Shown here in pieces: positions 23,953 to 33,469 of a DNA stretch of 64,000 bases. Location: assembly GCF_000455825.1 (NCBI RefSeq), contig NZ_ATAO01000002.1, positions 62,001 to 126,000 of the forward strand, written 5' to 3'. How positions within the stretch are numbered: the first letter of the stretch is position 1; each line of letters opens with the position of its first letter. A program made the translations under genes and the position numbers. This DNA is from Microbacterium maritypicum MF109. GTDB lineage: Bacteria; Actinomycetota; Actinomycetes; Actinomycetales; Microbacteriaceae. Below the pieces are notes generated by a model. The model made no database searches and was not told the origin of the DNA. It worked only from the letters and a program-made list of their open reading frames with translations.

Positions 23953-26811
23953 ATGACCGAGTTGAGGCCACAGAACTCTCTAGATGCGCTCGAGGTCCTT
24001 CACTCGCGTCTCGACGCTCACTTCAGCGAGTTGAAACAGCGGAGGCAGGCGTTCTCCACCGAAGCCCCTGTGTTCGCTCTCGAGCACGGGCTTTCCCTGA
24101 CCGATATCGATGCGCTGAACGCAAGCGTGCGGTTCGCGGTCACCCACGGATTCAGCGCCCTGTACTGGCGGAAAAACTGGCTGCCCTTCGTTGTCTACGC
24201 GGCAGAGTCCGGCTACGACTACGAGGGCAGCGAATTCTGGCCGAGCTTCGAGCAAGCCACACCGGGCTGGGCGGTCCACGGCGATCGGGACCGTATCCGG
24301 ACGATGTTCCGGAGGTTCGGCACCGATTACGGTGGAGCTATCCCCACCGGCGGCTTCGCACAGAACTTCCCGATCATCGCTTGGCCGATTACGCACGCCG
24401 TTCTACCGGTGTATCTGCAGCGTCACCTCGCTCAGCTGCTTTACGAGTTCCGCATGGGCTTGACCACCGAACTGCTCCGGCAGCCGGAAGACCTTGGCAA
24501 GCGTTTGTCAGCTCGCGCCTGGGGCTACACCGAGCGGTTCCGCATCTTCTGCTCAAATACGTCACTACTCGGGCATGTCGCGGCGGCGCTGCTCTCCGGT
24601 GAGGACGAAGAATCGCCTTACCTGCTGCACTCGACGCTGCTGCGGCTGGTCGAGGGGCTGGAGCAGGAGCGCCAGTCCAAGTTCTGGTTGCAGGGAGCCC
24701 GAAACGCTGCGAGTCGAGTCCGCGCCCAAGGATTTCAACCTGGAGCCTCCTGCACCGGAGCAGGCACTCAGCGGGACCGACTACCGAACCCGACAGACCC
24801 GCGCCTCGTCCTGCGGGGTAGCGATACGGGCTGGCGGGCATACGCCCAGTTGCCAGATCTCCGCAGTTTGAGCCGCCGACTGACCCACGTCTACGACGAA
24901 CTGCGTACCCGACGTGCGCGCGTAGCAGGCGCCGAAGACATCGTCTTGGCTCGTGGCCGTCTCGTGACGCCAGGCCAGCAGGTCCGGCTAACTCATTGGC
25001 CCGACCCCGAGACATCATTTATCGAGCTTGAGGACGGCAGTAGCGATGTCAACGCCTTGCTTCGCGACCAGGTGGAAATCTCTCGTGGTCCGGTCTGGTT
25101 GTTTAAGCGGCGGGCACCTGGCCTGGCTGTCGAGGTCAAGAGCAAAGTGGTCCGCCCCGACAACACCTACTACCTCGTCCACGCTGAGGGCTGGGTAGGT
25201 GAGGGCGCTCCTGGACTGGATCCGATCAAGCTTGACGTAGCCGGAGCAGCGGCAAGTCGACTAGTCGTGCCCGAGCAACTCACTGCCGCAGAGTCCAATG
25301 CCCTCCTAGCTGCCGGGCTGAGTGTGGTCACCAACGTGGCGATTCGTCCAGTCGGAATCGTGGCAAGTTCGTGGGACGGTGAAGGAGCTGTCGAGTGGAT
25401 TGCTGGTGAGCCGGGTCTGATCGGCATCCACGCCGAGCAAGTTCCGGCGGGCGGCGCTCTGAGTCTGGACGGCGAGCGATACAACCTTGAGTGGCCCGAG
25501 GGCAGCAGCGAACTCTACTTAACCCTGGACGATCTCTCGGTGGGCGACCACGAGTTGCGCGTCACGTTGACCGGCGTCGCCCAGCAAACCTTGGCCGAGG
25601 GATCGCTGCTGGTGACGATTCGCGACCCCCAGGTGCGCCGCGACGCTGCCGAGGTCGGCGAGGGAATCCGGTTGCTGGCATCGCCGGCCCGCCCCAATAT
25701 GAGCGAGATTTGGGCACCTGGAGCGGTCACGATCGCGGGGCCTGATGGCCTGCGAGTCGACCTAGCCATATCGCTCCGAGGTGAGGCCGACCGGGAGCTA
25801 ACCAAGATCTCGCATCCCATCACCTTGCCGCTTCTCGACTCCGATTGGATCGGCGTCGCCAAGAAAGTCCGCGACGACAGCCGCTTCACCGGGAACTTCG
25901 ATCAGGCCGAGTCGCTGGAGCTGACGGTGTCTAGCGCAGGGGTCGGCCAAGCCACACTTCGGGCAGATCGCGGCTTCCAGCCCCTGCGGTGGCAGCTACT
26001 TCGGGAACGAGAGCAGACCCGTGCCCACCTCATCGATAGGACCGACAGCCCCGGCACACGGGTGCTCTTGTACCGGTTCGAAACACCGGTGGCCCTCGAA
26101 GAACTCGACCCGAACTCCGACGTAGTTGCTCCGGCGACTGGCGGTCTCCTGACCGCGAAAGGTGGAGAGGGGATCGACGCTTCCGCCACCATCCTGCTCC
26201 CGACACGACCGAACGACCTGCTGGGAATTCGTGTTAGGCCGAACGTCCCGACCGGACCGCGGACTCCGGGGGAACTCCTTCGACTGGTGTTTCACTACCG
26301 GCGGTGGGCAGAGGCCGACCTGCCCGGTGACATCTTCGCCCAGCACCATCGGGACGCCGTACTCGAAGCCATCACCCGTGCGCTGGTTTCTCTAGCGTGT
26401 GGAAACCGCTGGGCAGCCCTTGAGAATAGACTCGCCAACTCGAACGATCCCCTCGGTCTGATCGACGAGGTGCAGGCTCTCGTTGGAGACAGCGATGATC
26501 ACACGCGTCTGGCGAAGAAGATCGGACGCAGCCTCTACGCATGGCAAGACCCGGCCTCCCTCTTGACGGGATTTGACGAGGTCATCCAGGGGTCATTGCG
26601 AGCCAATGGGGTAATAGGGCATGACTCGGCTCCGCGATTTCTTCTGTCGCTTGCGGGGCGCCCCAGCCAAGTGCTGTCCTGGCAGGAAGTCGAGCGAGGC
26701 TATCTGATGCAGCAAGTCATCGCTTCACCAGCGCTGCTGCGTGCCGCCAGATTCGCCGTCGTCGGTACCCGGCTAATGGGTGAAGCCGAGCTAGCGGCTA
26801 GGGGGTTCTGA
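23953..26811 (+). CDS. Large unknown protein, first gene of the Druantia-like operon
   Basis: The 952-aa soluble protein has two parts. The N-terminal part (about 1-250) contains YWRKNWLPFVVYAAESGYDY, SEFWPSFEQATPGW and FPIIAWPITHAVLPVYLQRH. It resembles, from memory, the STY4851/ECs_5259-type proteins found next to large helicases in enterobacterial defence islands. The rest is beta-rich (about 330-750) and then helical. No catalytic motif is seen. The start is ATG 23953 with GGAGGGGG just upstream; an open frame reaches back to 23797. The stop overlaps the next ATG. In Druantia type I loci two or three unknown proteins precede the giant helicase, and this gene occupies that place (possibly DruC-like). 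Confidence 0.75.
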   Translation: MTELRPQNSLDALEVLHSRLDAHFSELKQRRQAFSTEAPVFALEHGLSLTDIDALNASVRFAVTHGFSALYWRKNWLPFVVYAAESGYDYEGSEFWPSFEQATPGWAVHGDRDRIRTMFRRFGTDYGGAIPTGGFAQNFPIIAWPITHAVLPVYLQRHLAQLLYEFRMGLTTELLRQPEDLGKRLSARAWGYTERFRIFCSNTSLLGHVAAALLSGEDEESPYLLHSTLLRLVEGLEQERQSKFWLQGARNAASRVRAQGFQPGASCTGAGTQRDRLPNPTDPRLVLRGSDTGWRAYAQLPDLRSLSRRLTHVYDELRTRRARVAGAEDIVLARGRLVTPGQQVRLTHWPDPETSFIELEDGSSDVNALLRDQVEISRGPVWLFKRRAPGLAVEVKSKVVRPDNTYYLVHAEGWVGEGAPGLDPIKLDVAGAAASRLVVPEQLTAAESNALLAAGLSVVTNVAIRPVGIVASSWDGEGAVEWIAGEPGLIGIHAEQVPAGGALSLDGERYNLEWPEGSSELYLTLDDLSVGDHELRVTLTGVAQQTLAEGSLLVTIRDPQVRRDAAEVGEGIRLLASPARPNMSEIWAPGAVTIAGPDGLRVDLAISLRGEADRELTKISHPITLPLLDSDWIGVAKKVRDDSRFTGNFDQAESLELTVSSAGVGQATLRADRGFQPLRWQLLREREQTRAHLIDRTDSPGTRVLLYRFETPVALEELDPNSDVVAPATGGLLTAKGGEGIDASATILLPTRPNDLLGIRVRPNVPTGPRTPGELLRLVFHYRRWAEADLPGDIFAQHHRDAVLEAITRALVSLACGNRWAALENRLANSNDPLGLIDEVQALVGDSDDHTRLAKKIGRSLYAWQDPASLLTGFDEVIQGSLRANGVIGHDSAPRFLLSLAGRPSQVLSWQEVERGYLMQQVIASPALLRAARFAVVGTRLMGEAELAARGF

Positions 26812-27899
26812 TGGGTATCGCCACACGCACCGTAGACGAGGTCGCCATGATCTCGGTCCGAGCCTTAGGCCTGGACGAGGAGTGCTTCGGCCTGGACTAC
26901 CCGGAGGCGGTTGCCGCTTCGGTGCGACGTGCCGCATCCTTCCTATGCCCGACGACGCCGCGAGCCTTGACGGATGCCGTGCTCGAGGCGTTGACTCCGG
27001 TGCTGCCAGAGCCGCCAACCCGCGATGACCTTATGGCCTTGATCGATCAATTAGTCTCAGGAGGCGACCTGCTGGAGATGGCCGATGCCACTTCAGATCG
27101 CAAGATTCGCCTGCTGTACCTTGGGCCACCAAGCTTTGTGCCGAAGTCAGCTAACCGCTTTCTCCTGACAGGCATTCGCCCGCACGGAGCAGCGCTGGTT
27201 CCGGCCGATGTTGCCGTCAAGGCGGAGGCTCACATTCGGGCGGTTTTGCTCGACGGCGATGACGCGGAAGGCAGACTTCGGGCGGCCGGGCTGCACAAGA
27301 TCAGTGTTCAACACTGGATCGGCCAGCCCGCAATCGTGGCGGCCCAAGACTTCATCGACCAGTTCCGGCAGCGCCTCGCCAACTCACCGGCAGCTGGGTT
27401 CGTCGACGGGCTGACCATCATCAACCCCGGATCTCGGCCGACCTACTACAAGGGACGCTGGCGCGCGCCGGCATCAGGAGACAACGGCGACTACGTCGGG
27501 CGGCGCCCGCAGGCGTACGGCGCCGACCGTTGGTGCGTTGTTCGGCTGGTCGACGGGGCACCGGAGAAGTTGCTCGACCTACCACTAGACAACGCTGTGT
27601 CTCCTGCGCGTGATGACGCCTGGCGCTTGCAGGCGGCCATCGACGCGGCCCGCCACACGCCGCTTGGCTATCGGGTCCAGCCGATTCCAGGCACGACGCC
27701 GATTACCGAGTACATCGTCGACTTCTTCTCGCCGCTGCCCAGTTGGGTAGAGCGGTACCTTGAACTGGCCGGAATCTCCGTGGATAGGTCCCGCGGCGCC
27801 TTGTTCTCGTACCGGATTCCGGCATCTGCACTCGCAGAACTCCAGTCAGTGGTGACCGGGACTCTGTGGATGACGACTACCCAGGGGGACAACCAGTGA
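26811..27899 (+). CDS. Unknown protein, second gene of the Druantia-like operon
   Basis: The 362-aa soluble protein has no recognised catalytic motif. The N-terminal part is helical. The middle has RKIRLLYLGPPSFVPKSANR and TIINPGSRPTYYKGRWRAPA, and the C-terminal part ends in YRIPASALAELQSVVTGTLW. It starts at the ATG that overlaps the previous stop (TGATG) and its own stop overlaps the GTG of the helicase gene (GTGA), so stoichiometric co-expression with both neighbours is likely. Its size and position match DruD of Druantia type I (a protein of about 350 aa directly before druE), which is a positional inference only. Confidence 0.75.
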   Translation: MGIATRTVDEVAMISVRALGLDEECFGLDYPEAVAASVRRAASFLCPTTPRALTDAVLEALTPVLPEPPTRDDLMALIDQLVSGGDLLEMADATSDRKIRLLYLGPPSFVPKSANRFLLTGIRPHGAALVPADVAVKAEAHIRAVLLDGDDAEGRLRAAGLHKISVQHWIGQPAIVAAQDFIDQFRQRLANSPAAGFVDGLTIINPGSRPTYYKGRWRAPASGDNGDYVGRRPQAYGADRWCVVRLVDGAPEKLLDLPLDNAVSPARDDAWRLQAAIDAARHTPLGYRVQPIPGTTPITEYIVDFFSPLPSWVERYLELAGISVDRSRGALFSYRIPASALAELQSVVTGTLWMTTTQGDNQ

Positions 27900-30800
27900 C
27901 TGCAGAAGCACCAACCATCGCCGAGACGATCACCAAGATTCAGTCCGCTCTTCGCGATTACATCGAAGCGACCTATCACATCGGCCATCCGACGCTCATC
28001 GAGCAGCGCCGCGAGATTCTCGACCAGGAAGGCGTCATCTCTCAAGCGCCGTTTATCGAGAGCACACCTCGCTACCAGACCGGCCGCCGCTTCTCAGACT
28101 TGGAGCTCGATCCGTCCGCCCAGAAACTCTTCGCGTCGATAGCCAGCAACGTAGGCGGATCGCGACTGCTCTACGACCCGCCCTATACACATCAGGCCAA
28201 AGCACTCGAATGGACTATGCGAGATGGTCTGAGCCTGGCGGTGACCACTGGCACTGGTTCGGGCAAGACCGAGTCCTTCCTTTTGCCAATGCTGGCGAAG
28301 CTGGCTCGGGAGGCGGCCAACAGCCCGCAATCCTTTGCACGTCCAGCAGTCAGGGCATTGGTCCTCTATCCGATGAATGCGCTGGTCAACGACCAACTGG
28401 GTCGTCTCAGGCTGCTGCTGGGCGACAATCGGGTCACCAACCAGTTCCAGTCGTGGGCAGGACGCCCGGCTCGCTTCGCCCGCTACACCAGCCGCACGCT
28501 CTACCCGGGGGTCCGCAAGACGGAGCGCGACCAGACACGCCTCAAGTCAGTCGAGGACTTCTACATCGACCTGCTGGACCGTCAGGACGATCCAAATGCT
28601 CGTCACCATGAAGCTGCGTCCAAGCTGGTTGGTCAATTGAGACAGCGCGGCAAGTGGCCTGCCAAGCCCGATCTCCGCACTTGGTACGGGACCAAGGGAA
28701 GCCGATGGAAGAACAGCTCTGGTGAATTCGTCCGGGCGATCGTGCAGCCCGACGATTCGGAGCTGCTCACGCGGCATGAGGTTCTCGCGGCCCCGCCGGA
28801 CGTCCTGATCACCAACTATTCGATGCTCGAATACATGCTGATGCGTCCGCTGGAACGACCGGTGTTTGACGCCACCCGCGCGTGGTTGGCGGACAACCCG
28901 AACGAGAAGTTCCTGCTGATCGTCGACGAGGCACACCTCTACCGCGGTGCCGCTGGCGCTGAGGTTGCTCTACTCCTGCGTCGGCTTCGAGCCCGGCTGG
29001 GCGTTCCAGCCGACAGACTCCAGGTCATTGCCACAAGCGCGAGCTTCAACGATCAGGCCTACGCCAGTGCCTTCGCCGCGCAGCTTTCTGGCAAAGATCC
29101 CGCGGAGTTCCGGACCGTCACCGGAGAACTGAACCTGCGATCGACTGCGGCACCGGGGACGATGAGCGACGCGAGCCTCCTGGCAGGACTACCGCTCGAC
29201 GACTTCTACGACGGCAATACTGACCCCGAAAGGGTTGCGGCCGTGCAGGAGTTGCTAGACGCCCGCTGCATCTCGGCCAGCCCGGACGACGGGGTCGGTG
29301 TTCTGCTGCACCGGGCGTTGTCGGACTACGAGCCGATGGGTCTGCTGGTCAACGAAACTATGCAGGAAGCCCAGCCCGTCGGTGAGCTCGGCGGCAAGAT
29401 CTTCCCGGATGCCGATCGCGAGACCGCAGATCGAGCCGTCACGGCGCTGGTAGCACTCGGCAGTGTAGCCAGACTTAGCGCCGATGATGCTGGTCTGCTG
29501 CCCTGTCGCGTTCACGCCTTTTATCGAGGGTTGCCCGGCCTGTGGGCGTGCGCTGATGCCGACTGCACTGCTGTCGACCGCGACACCGCGGGACCGGTCG
29601 GGAAACTCTACGGACAGCCGCGGGAGACGTGTGAGTGCGGGGCGCGGGTGTTCGAGCTCTACACCTGCAGGCACTGTGGGTCGGCCTACCTGCGTGCCTA
29701 CACAGACGACCCGGCCAGCCCGAAGTCGCTTTGGCATGAACCAGGCAATAGCTTCCAGACCGCCACAGGTCTGGTACCGCAGCTGCAACCGCTCGATCTT
29801 TTGGTCGAAGAACCCGACCCCGATCAAGCTGCCGAGATCGCCGATCTGGATCTCATCACTGGGCGGCTCAACCCGGTCAAGCTCGGGTCACGCACTCGAA
29901 GCGTCTATCTGCCGGGCAAGCGGAACGGCGAGGTGGTCGATACCGACGATGACGACGAGGACGACGGAGATAGCAAGACCACTGGCAGCGGAGAATTCAA
30001 GCCATGCGGAGTTTGTCGCAAGCTGGCTGGATTCGGGCGTTCCTCGGTCCAGGATCACCAGACAAAGGGCGACCAGCCCTTCCAGGCCCTGATCGCCCGG
30101 CAGATTGAGGTCCAACCTCCTTCCAGCCCCTACAGCGACTTCGCACCACTTCGCGGACGCAAGGTGCTGGCGTTTTCGGACTCTCGCCAGGTGGCGGCTC
30201 GACTTGCTCCGAATTTGCAAAGCTACGCTTTGCGGGACGTTATCCGACCACTGGTCATCCGCGGTTGGGGCGAAATCGCCAGGTTGCCCGGCATGGACAA
30301 GCAGATCGGCCTGCACCAGTTGGTGCTGGCGACTCTGGTCGGTGCCAAGAAGCTCAAAGTCCGGCTTAGGCCGGAGCTTCGCCAGGGTGAGTCGATGGCC
30401 GTCCTACGGGACGTCGGTCGATTGATCGATGCCGGAGCGCTGTCAGGCGACATTGCGGCACAGATGGAACTGGTGTCGCTGGCGGTATACCCGCCCGAGT
30501 CGTTAATGAAGGCGATCTACTCCACGCTGATCGACCGCTACTACGGCATAGCAGCGCTGGGTTTGGCGTCGCTTCGCGAGCGGGAGACCGACAGGGCTGG
30601 GCTCTTGGCGGATCTTACGAATCTGCCAGGCGTTGCCGACACCGATGAGAAAAAGCTCGCTCTAGTCCGAGTCTGGCTGGCTCAGTGGGCCACGCCGAGC
30701 TACGGCATCTGGTTTCCGAACATGACGATGGACTGGCGGGGGAAGAAAGAAGGCGTCCGACCTCACGCAGGCAAGTTCCGGCCGTTCGAGCGTTGGCTTG

Positions 30801-33469
30801 ACTCGTCGATCCTCGTCAGGCAGTTCAACAAGGAGTGGCTGCCGGTTCTTCAGCAGCGGTTCTGCGAGGTGGCCGGCGGTAACAAACACTACTTGTTGGC
30901 CGGCAAAGTCGCGCTGGAGCTCGAAGGCGAGTGGGGCTACTGCGAACGCTGCCGTTTCACCCAGCGGCCGTTCCCAGGATCGTCCAAGTGCGTCAGCTGT
31001 GGTGATGACCAGGTGCAAGTCATTGACCCGGACAGCGATCCGGTGTTTAGCGCCCGTAAAGGCTATTACCGAGCCAGCACGGTGCGCGCGCTGCGGGATA
31101 ACCCCGAAACGCCAATGAGCATCATCGCGGCCGAGCACACCGCACAGCTGAACGCGGCCCAGTCCGAGGCCGTGTTCTCCAAGGCGGAGGAGCACGAGCT
31201 GCTGTTCCAGGACATTGACATTGAATTGCCGAATGCCGGCGCCCAGGAGCGGGCAGCCATCGACGTACTGTCCTGCACTACGACGATGGAGGTCGGCATC
31301 GACATCGGTGCGTTGTCCGGGGTTGCCCTTCGCAACATGCCACCGTCCCGAGCGAACTACCAACAGCGAGCTGGTCGGGCCGGACGCCGCGGCAATGCCG
31401 TCGCAACCGTCGTGGCATTCGGAAGCTCCGATACACATGACGACCACTACTTCCGCGAGCCGGCCGAGATGATCCGGGGCAAGGTCGTCGACCCGGTCCT
31501 AACGATGGACAACGACGAAATCGCCAAACGGCATGTCATCGCATACCTATTGCAGCGATACCACCAGGACAAGCTGCCCACCTTCGACCCCGATACTCAG
31601 AAGTCGCAGCTCTTCGAAGTGCTTGGCACAGTGCCGGAGTTTGTGGGCACCGCGTCGCTGCTCAACCGAACCGACCTAGAAAAGTGGCTCAACCAGAACG
31701 AGGCGTCGCTCCGGGCGGATATCGACGATTGGTTGCCCTCAGAGCTTCCGTCCGCAAGCCGTCAGCAGGTTCTGGATGGCATCGTCTCGAACACGTTGGT
31801 TGCGATCGACAGTGCTCTTGATCTGACAGATGCAGGGACGCTGCCCCCTCCAGAGGCCGGCGACTCGATGCCCGAAGCTGAGGAAGCGGAAGCCGAAGGC
31901 CCGGCAGAGGACGGAGCCGAGGAGCCCAGTCCGATGCGAAGCCAGACCAATCTGCTAGACCGACTGCTTTACAAGGGCGTGCTGCCGAGATACGCCTTCC
32001 CGACCGATGTAGCAACCTTTCACGTTTTCGACGTTGACCGCTCCGAACCCTTCCGAGTTGCCTACCGCTACGCGCCTAGCCAGGGACTTCCCGTCGCCCT
32101 CAGCCAGTACGCCCCCGGCAAGGACGTGTGGATTGACAACAAAGAGTGGCACTCCGGGGCGATCTACTCGCCGGTCAAAGCGGAGCGGTACAAGGCATGG
32201 CAAGAGCACAAGCTCTACTTCGAATGCCGAGTCTGCCACTACGCCAAGTATTACGACCAGGAGGAAGCGCACCCTGGTGAGATCCGCGAGTGCGAAGCCT
32301 GCGGCACCGAAGGTTCGTTTGGAGAGGCGATGGCCTGGATGCGTCCGCCAGGATTCGCGCACCCGGCCGACGAGACCGAGGGAACTAGCCCTGATGACGC
32401 CCCGGCCCGTAGCTATGCCACTCGCGCCAAGCTGGTCGCTCCAGGACCAGATGACGAGTCGGCTTGGGATGAGGTGACCGACCGAATCCGACAGACCTAT
32501 CACCGCGAGACATTGATCGTCACCAACACCGGTCCCGGCAACGAGGGCTACACCTACTGCTTCAAGTGCGGCAAGATCGAGCCGACCGCTCTCCCCACAG
32601 GAACGGTAGTGGGGCAGCACAAGAAGCCATTCCCAGACCCGAACGAGCAGGACTGTTCTGGGAACTCGGCGTGGCGGGGTCTGGCACTGGGGACGGACTT
32701 CATTACTGATGTTCTACTGGTCCGGCTAAAGGTGGCTTCGCCAGTTCGTTTGGCTCCGCAGTTCTTGTCGACACAGGTGGCGCTTCGCACTATCGCCGAG
32801 GCTATGACCATCGCCGCGACTCAACTGCTCGACATCGAGGCGACCGAGCTCCAGGCGGAGTTCCGTCCGGCTCTCACGCCAGGCGGAGCTGCTGGGCTGG
32901 AGGCTGAGATCTACCTCTACGACACTTTGGCTGGTGGCGCGGGATTCACCCGTCGCGTCGAGGAACTAGGCATTCAGGTTCTGGAGGAGACCCTCAAGCG
33001 CTTGGAGAACTGCCCTGCCGCTTGCGACCAGTCCTGTTATCGATGCATCCGCAGCTTCCGCAACCGCTTCGAGCATGGACTCCTAGACCGCAAGGTTGGG
33101 GCAGGTCTGCTGCGGTACCTCCTGTATGGCACCGCCCCGACGCTCGACGAATCGCGACTGGAGTTGTCAATCGGACGGCTCTACGGCGACCTCAAGGGAC
33201 GCGGCATTTCAGGGGTCGAGTTCGAGCGGGACGTCGAGGTCAGTATCCCCGGCATTGGCACAGTGACCGCGCCGATTCTGGCGACGAAGGGCGACCGGAG
33301 GTTCATCTTCGGAGTGCACAGCCCGCTGACGCCGCATTTAGCTTCCGATGACTTGCTAAACGATGCTAAGGAGAACCAGGCGGTTATTCCGGTCCGACTG
33401 GTCGATGACATCGAGATCTCACGGAGCTTGCCAAATGCCAGCCTTGCCGTTGAGAAGATTCTGCTTTGA
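27896..33469 (+). CDS. druE: Giant DUF1998 DEAD/DEAH helicase, DruE-like
   Basis: The 1857-aa superfamily 2 helicase has Walker A TTGTGSGKTES (about 118-128), the partner motif VLYPMNALVNDQLGRL, TNYSMLEYMLMRP, Walker B VDEAHLYRG (about 342) and motif VI QQRAGRAGRRG (about 1157). Several Cys4-type zinc elements lie between and after the lobes (CECGARVFELYTCRHC, CERCRF...CVSCGDD, CRVCHY...CEACGTEG). The C-terminal DUF1998 domain contains YLYDTLAGGAGFTRR and CPAACDQSCYRCIRSF (about 1700-1720). The acidic linker near residue 685 is a run of Asp/Glu. Length and architecture fit DruE of Druantia; DISARM DrmA/DrmB splits these functions. The GTG at 27896 has AGGGGGA upstream. It is coupled to both neighbours by overlaps. 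Confidence 0.88.
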   Translation: MTAEAPTIAETITKIQSALRDYIEATYHIGHPTLIEQRREILDQEGVISQAPFIESTPRYQTGRRFSDLELDPSAQKLFASIASNVGGSRLLYDPPYTHQAKALEWTMRDGLSLAVTTGTGSGKTESFLLPMLAKLAREAANSPQSFARPAVRALVLYPMNALVNDQLGRLRLLLGDNRVTNQFQSWAGRPARFARYTSRTLYPGVRKTERDQTRLKSVEDFYIDLLDRQDDPNARHHEAASKLVGQLRQRGKWPAKPDLRTWYGTKGSRWKNSSGEFVRAIVQPDDSELLTRHEVLAAPPDVLITNYSMLEYMLMRPLERPVFDATRAWLADNPNEKFLLIVDEAHLYRGAAGAEVALLLRRLRARLGVPADRLQVIATSASFNDQAYASAFAAQLSGKDPAEFRTVTGELNLRSTAAPGTMSDASLLAGLPLDDFYDGNTDPERVAAVQELLDARCISASPDDGVGVLLHRALSDYEPMGLLVNETMQEAQPVGELGGKIFPDADRETADRAVTALVALGSVARLSADDAGLLPCRVHAFYRGLPGLWACADADCTAVDRDTAGPVGKLYGQPRETCECGARVFELYTCRHCGSAYLRAYTDDPASPKSLWHEPGNSFQTATGLVPQLQPLDLLVEEPDPDQAAEIADLDLITGRLNPVKLGSRTRSVYLPGKRNGEVVDTDDDDEDDGDSKTTGSGEFKPCGVCRKLAGFGRSSVQDHQTKGDQPFQALIARQIEVQPPSSPYSDFAPLRGRKVLAFSDSRQVAARLAPNLQSYALRDVIRPLVIRGWGEIARLPGMDKQIGLHQLVLATLVGAKKLKVRLRPELRQGESMAVLRDVGRLIDAGALSGDIAAQMELVSLAVYPPESLMKAIYSTLIDRYYGIAALGLASLRERETDRAGLLADLTNLPGVADTDEKKLALVRVWLAQWATPSYGIWFPNMTMDWRGKKEGVRPHAGKFRPFERWLDSSILVRQFNKEWLPVLQQRFCEVAGGNKHYLLAGKVALELEGEWGYCERCRFTQRPFPGSSKCVSCGDDQVQVIDPDSDPVFSARKGYYRASTVRALRDNPETPMSIIAAEHTAQLNAAQSEAVFSKAEEHELLFQDIDIELPNAGAQERAAIDVLSCTTTMEVGIDIGALSGVALRNMPPSRANYQQRAGRAGRRGNAVATVVAFGSSDTHDDHYFREPAEMIRGKVVDPVLTMDNDEIAKRHVIAYLLQRYHQDKLPTFDPDTQKSQLFEVLGTVPEFVGTASLLNRTDLEKWLNQNEASLRADIDDWLPSELPSASRQQVLDGIVSNTLVAIDSALDLTDAGTLPPPEAGDSMPEAEEAEAEGPAEDGAEEPSPMRSQTNLLDRLLYKGVLPRYAFPTDVATFHVFDVDRSEPFRVAYRYAPSQGLPVALSQYAPGKDVWIDNKEWHSGAIYSPVKAERYKAWQEHKLYFECRVCHYAKYYDQEEAHPGEIRECEACGTEGSFGEAMAWMRPPGFAHPADETEGTSPDDAPARSYATRAKLVAPGPDDESAWDEVTDRIRQTYHRETLIVTNTGPGNEGYTYCFKCGKIEPTALPTGTVVGQHKKPFPDPNEQDCSGNSAWRGLALGTDFITDVLLVRLKVASPVRLAPQFLSTQVALRTIAEAMTIAATQLLDIEATELQAEFRPALTPGGAAGLEAEIYLYDTLAGGAGFTRRVEELGIQVLEETLKRLENCPAACDQSCYRCIRSFRNRFEHGLLDRKVGAGLLRYLLYGTAPTLDESRLELSIGRLYGDLKGRGISGVEFERDVEVSIPGIGTVTAPILATKGDRRFIFGVHSPLTPHLASDDLLNDAKENQAVIPVRLVDDIEISRSLPNASLAVEKILL

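Noticed and set aside
27896-33469. DISARM (drmA/drmB) system
   Set aside because: DISARM has separate helicase and DUF1998 proteins plus a methylase and a phospholipase D-type protein. Here both parts are fused and there is no methylase, while a DUF4338 protein is present, which fits Druantia better.
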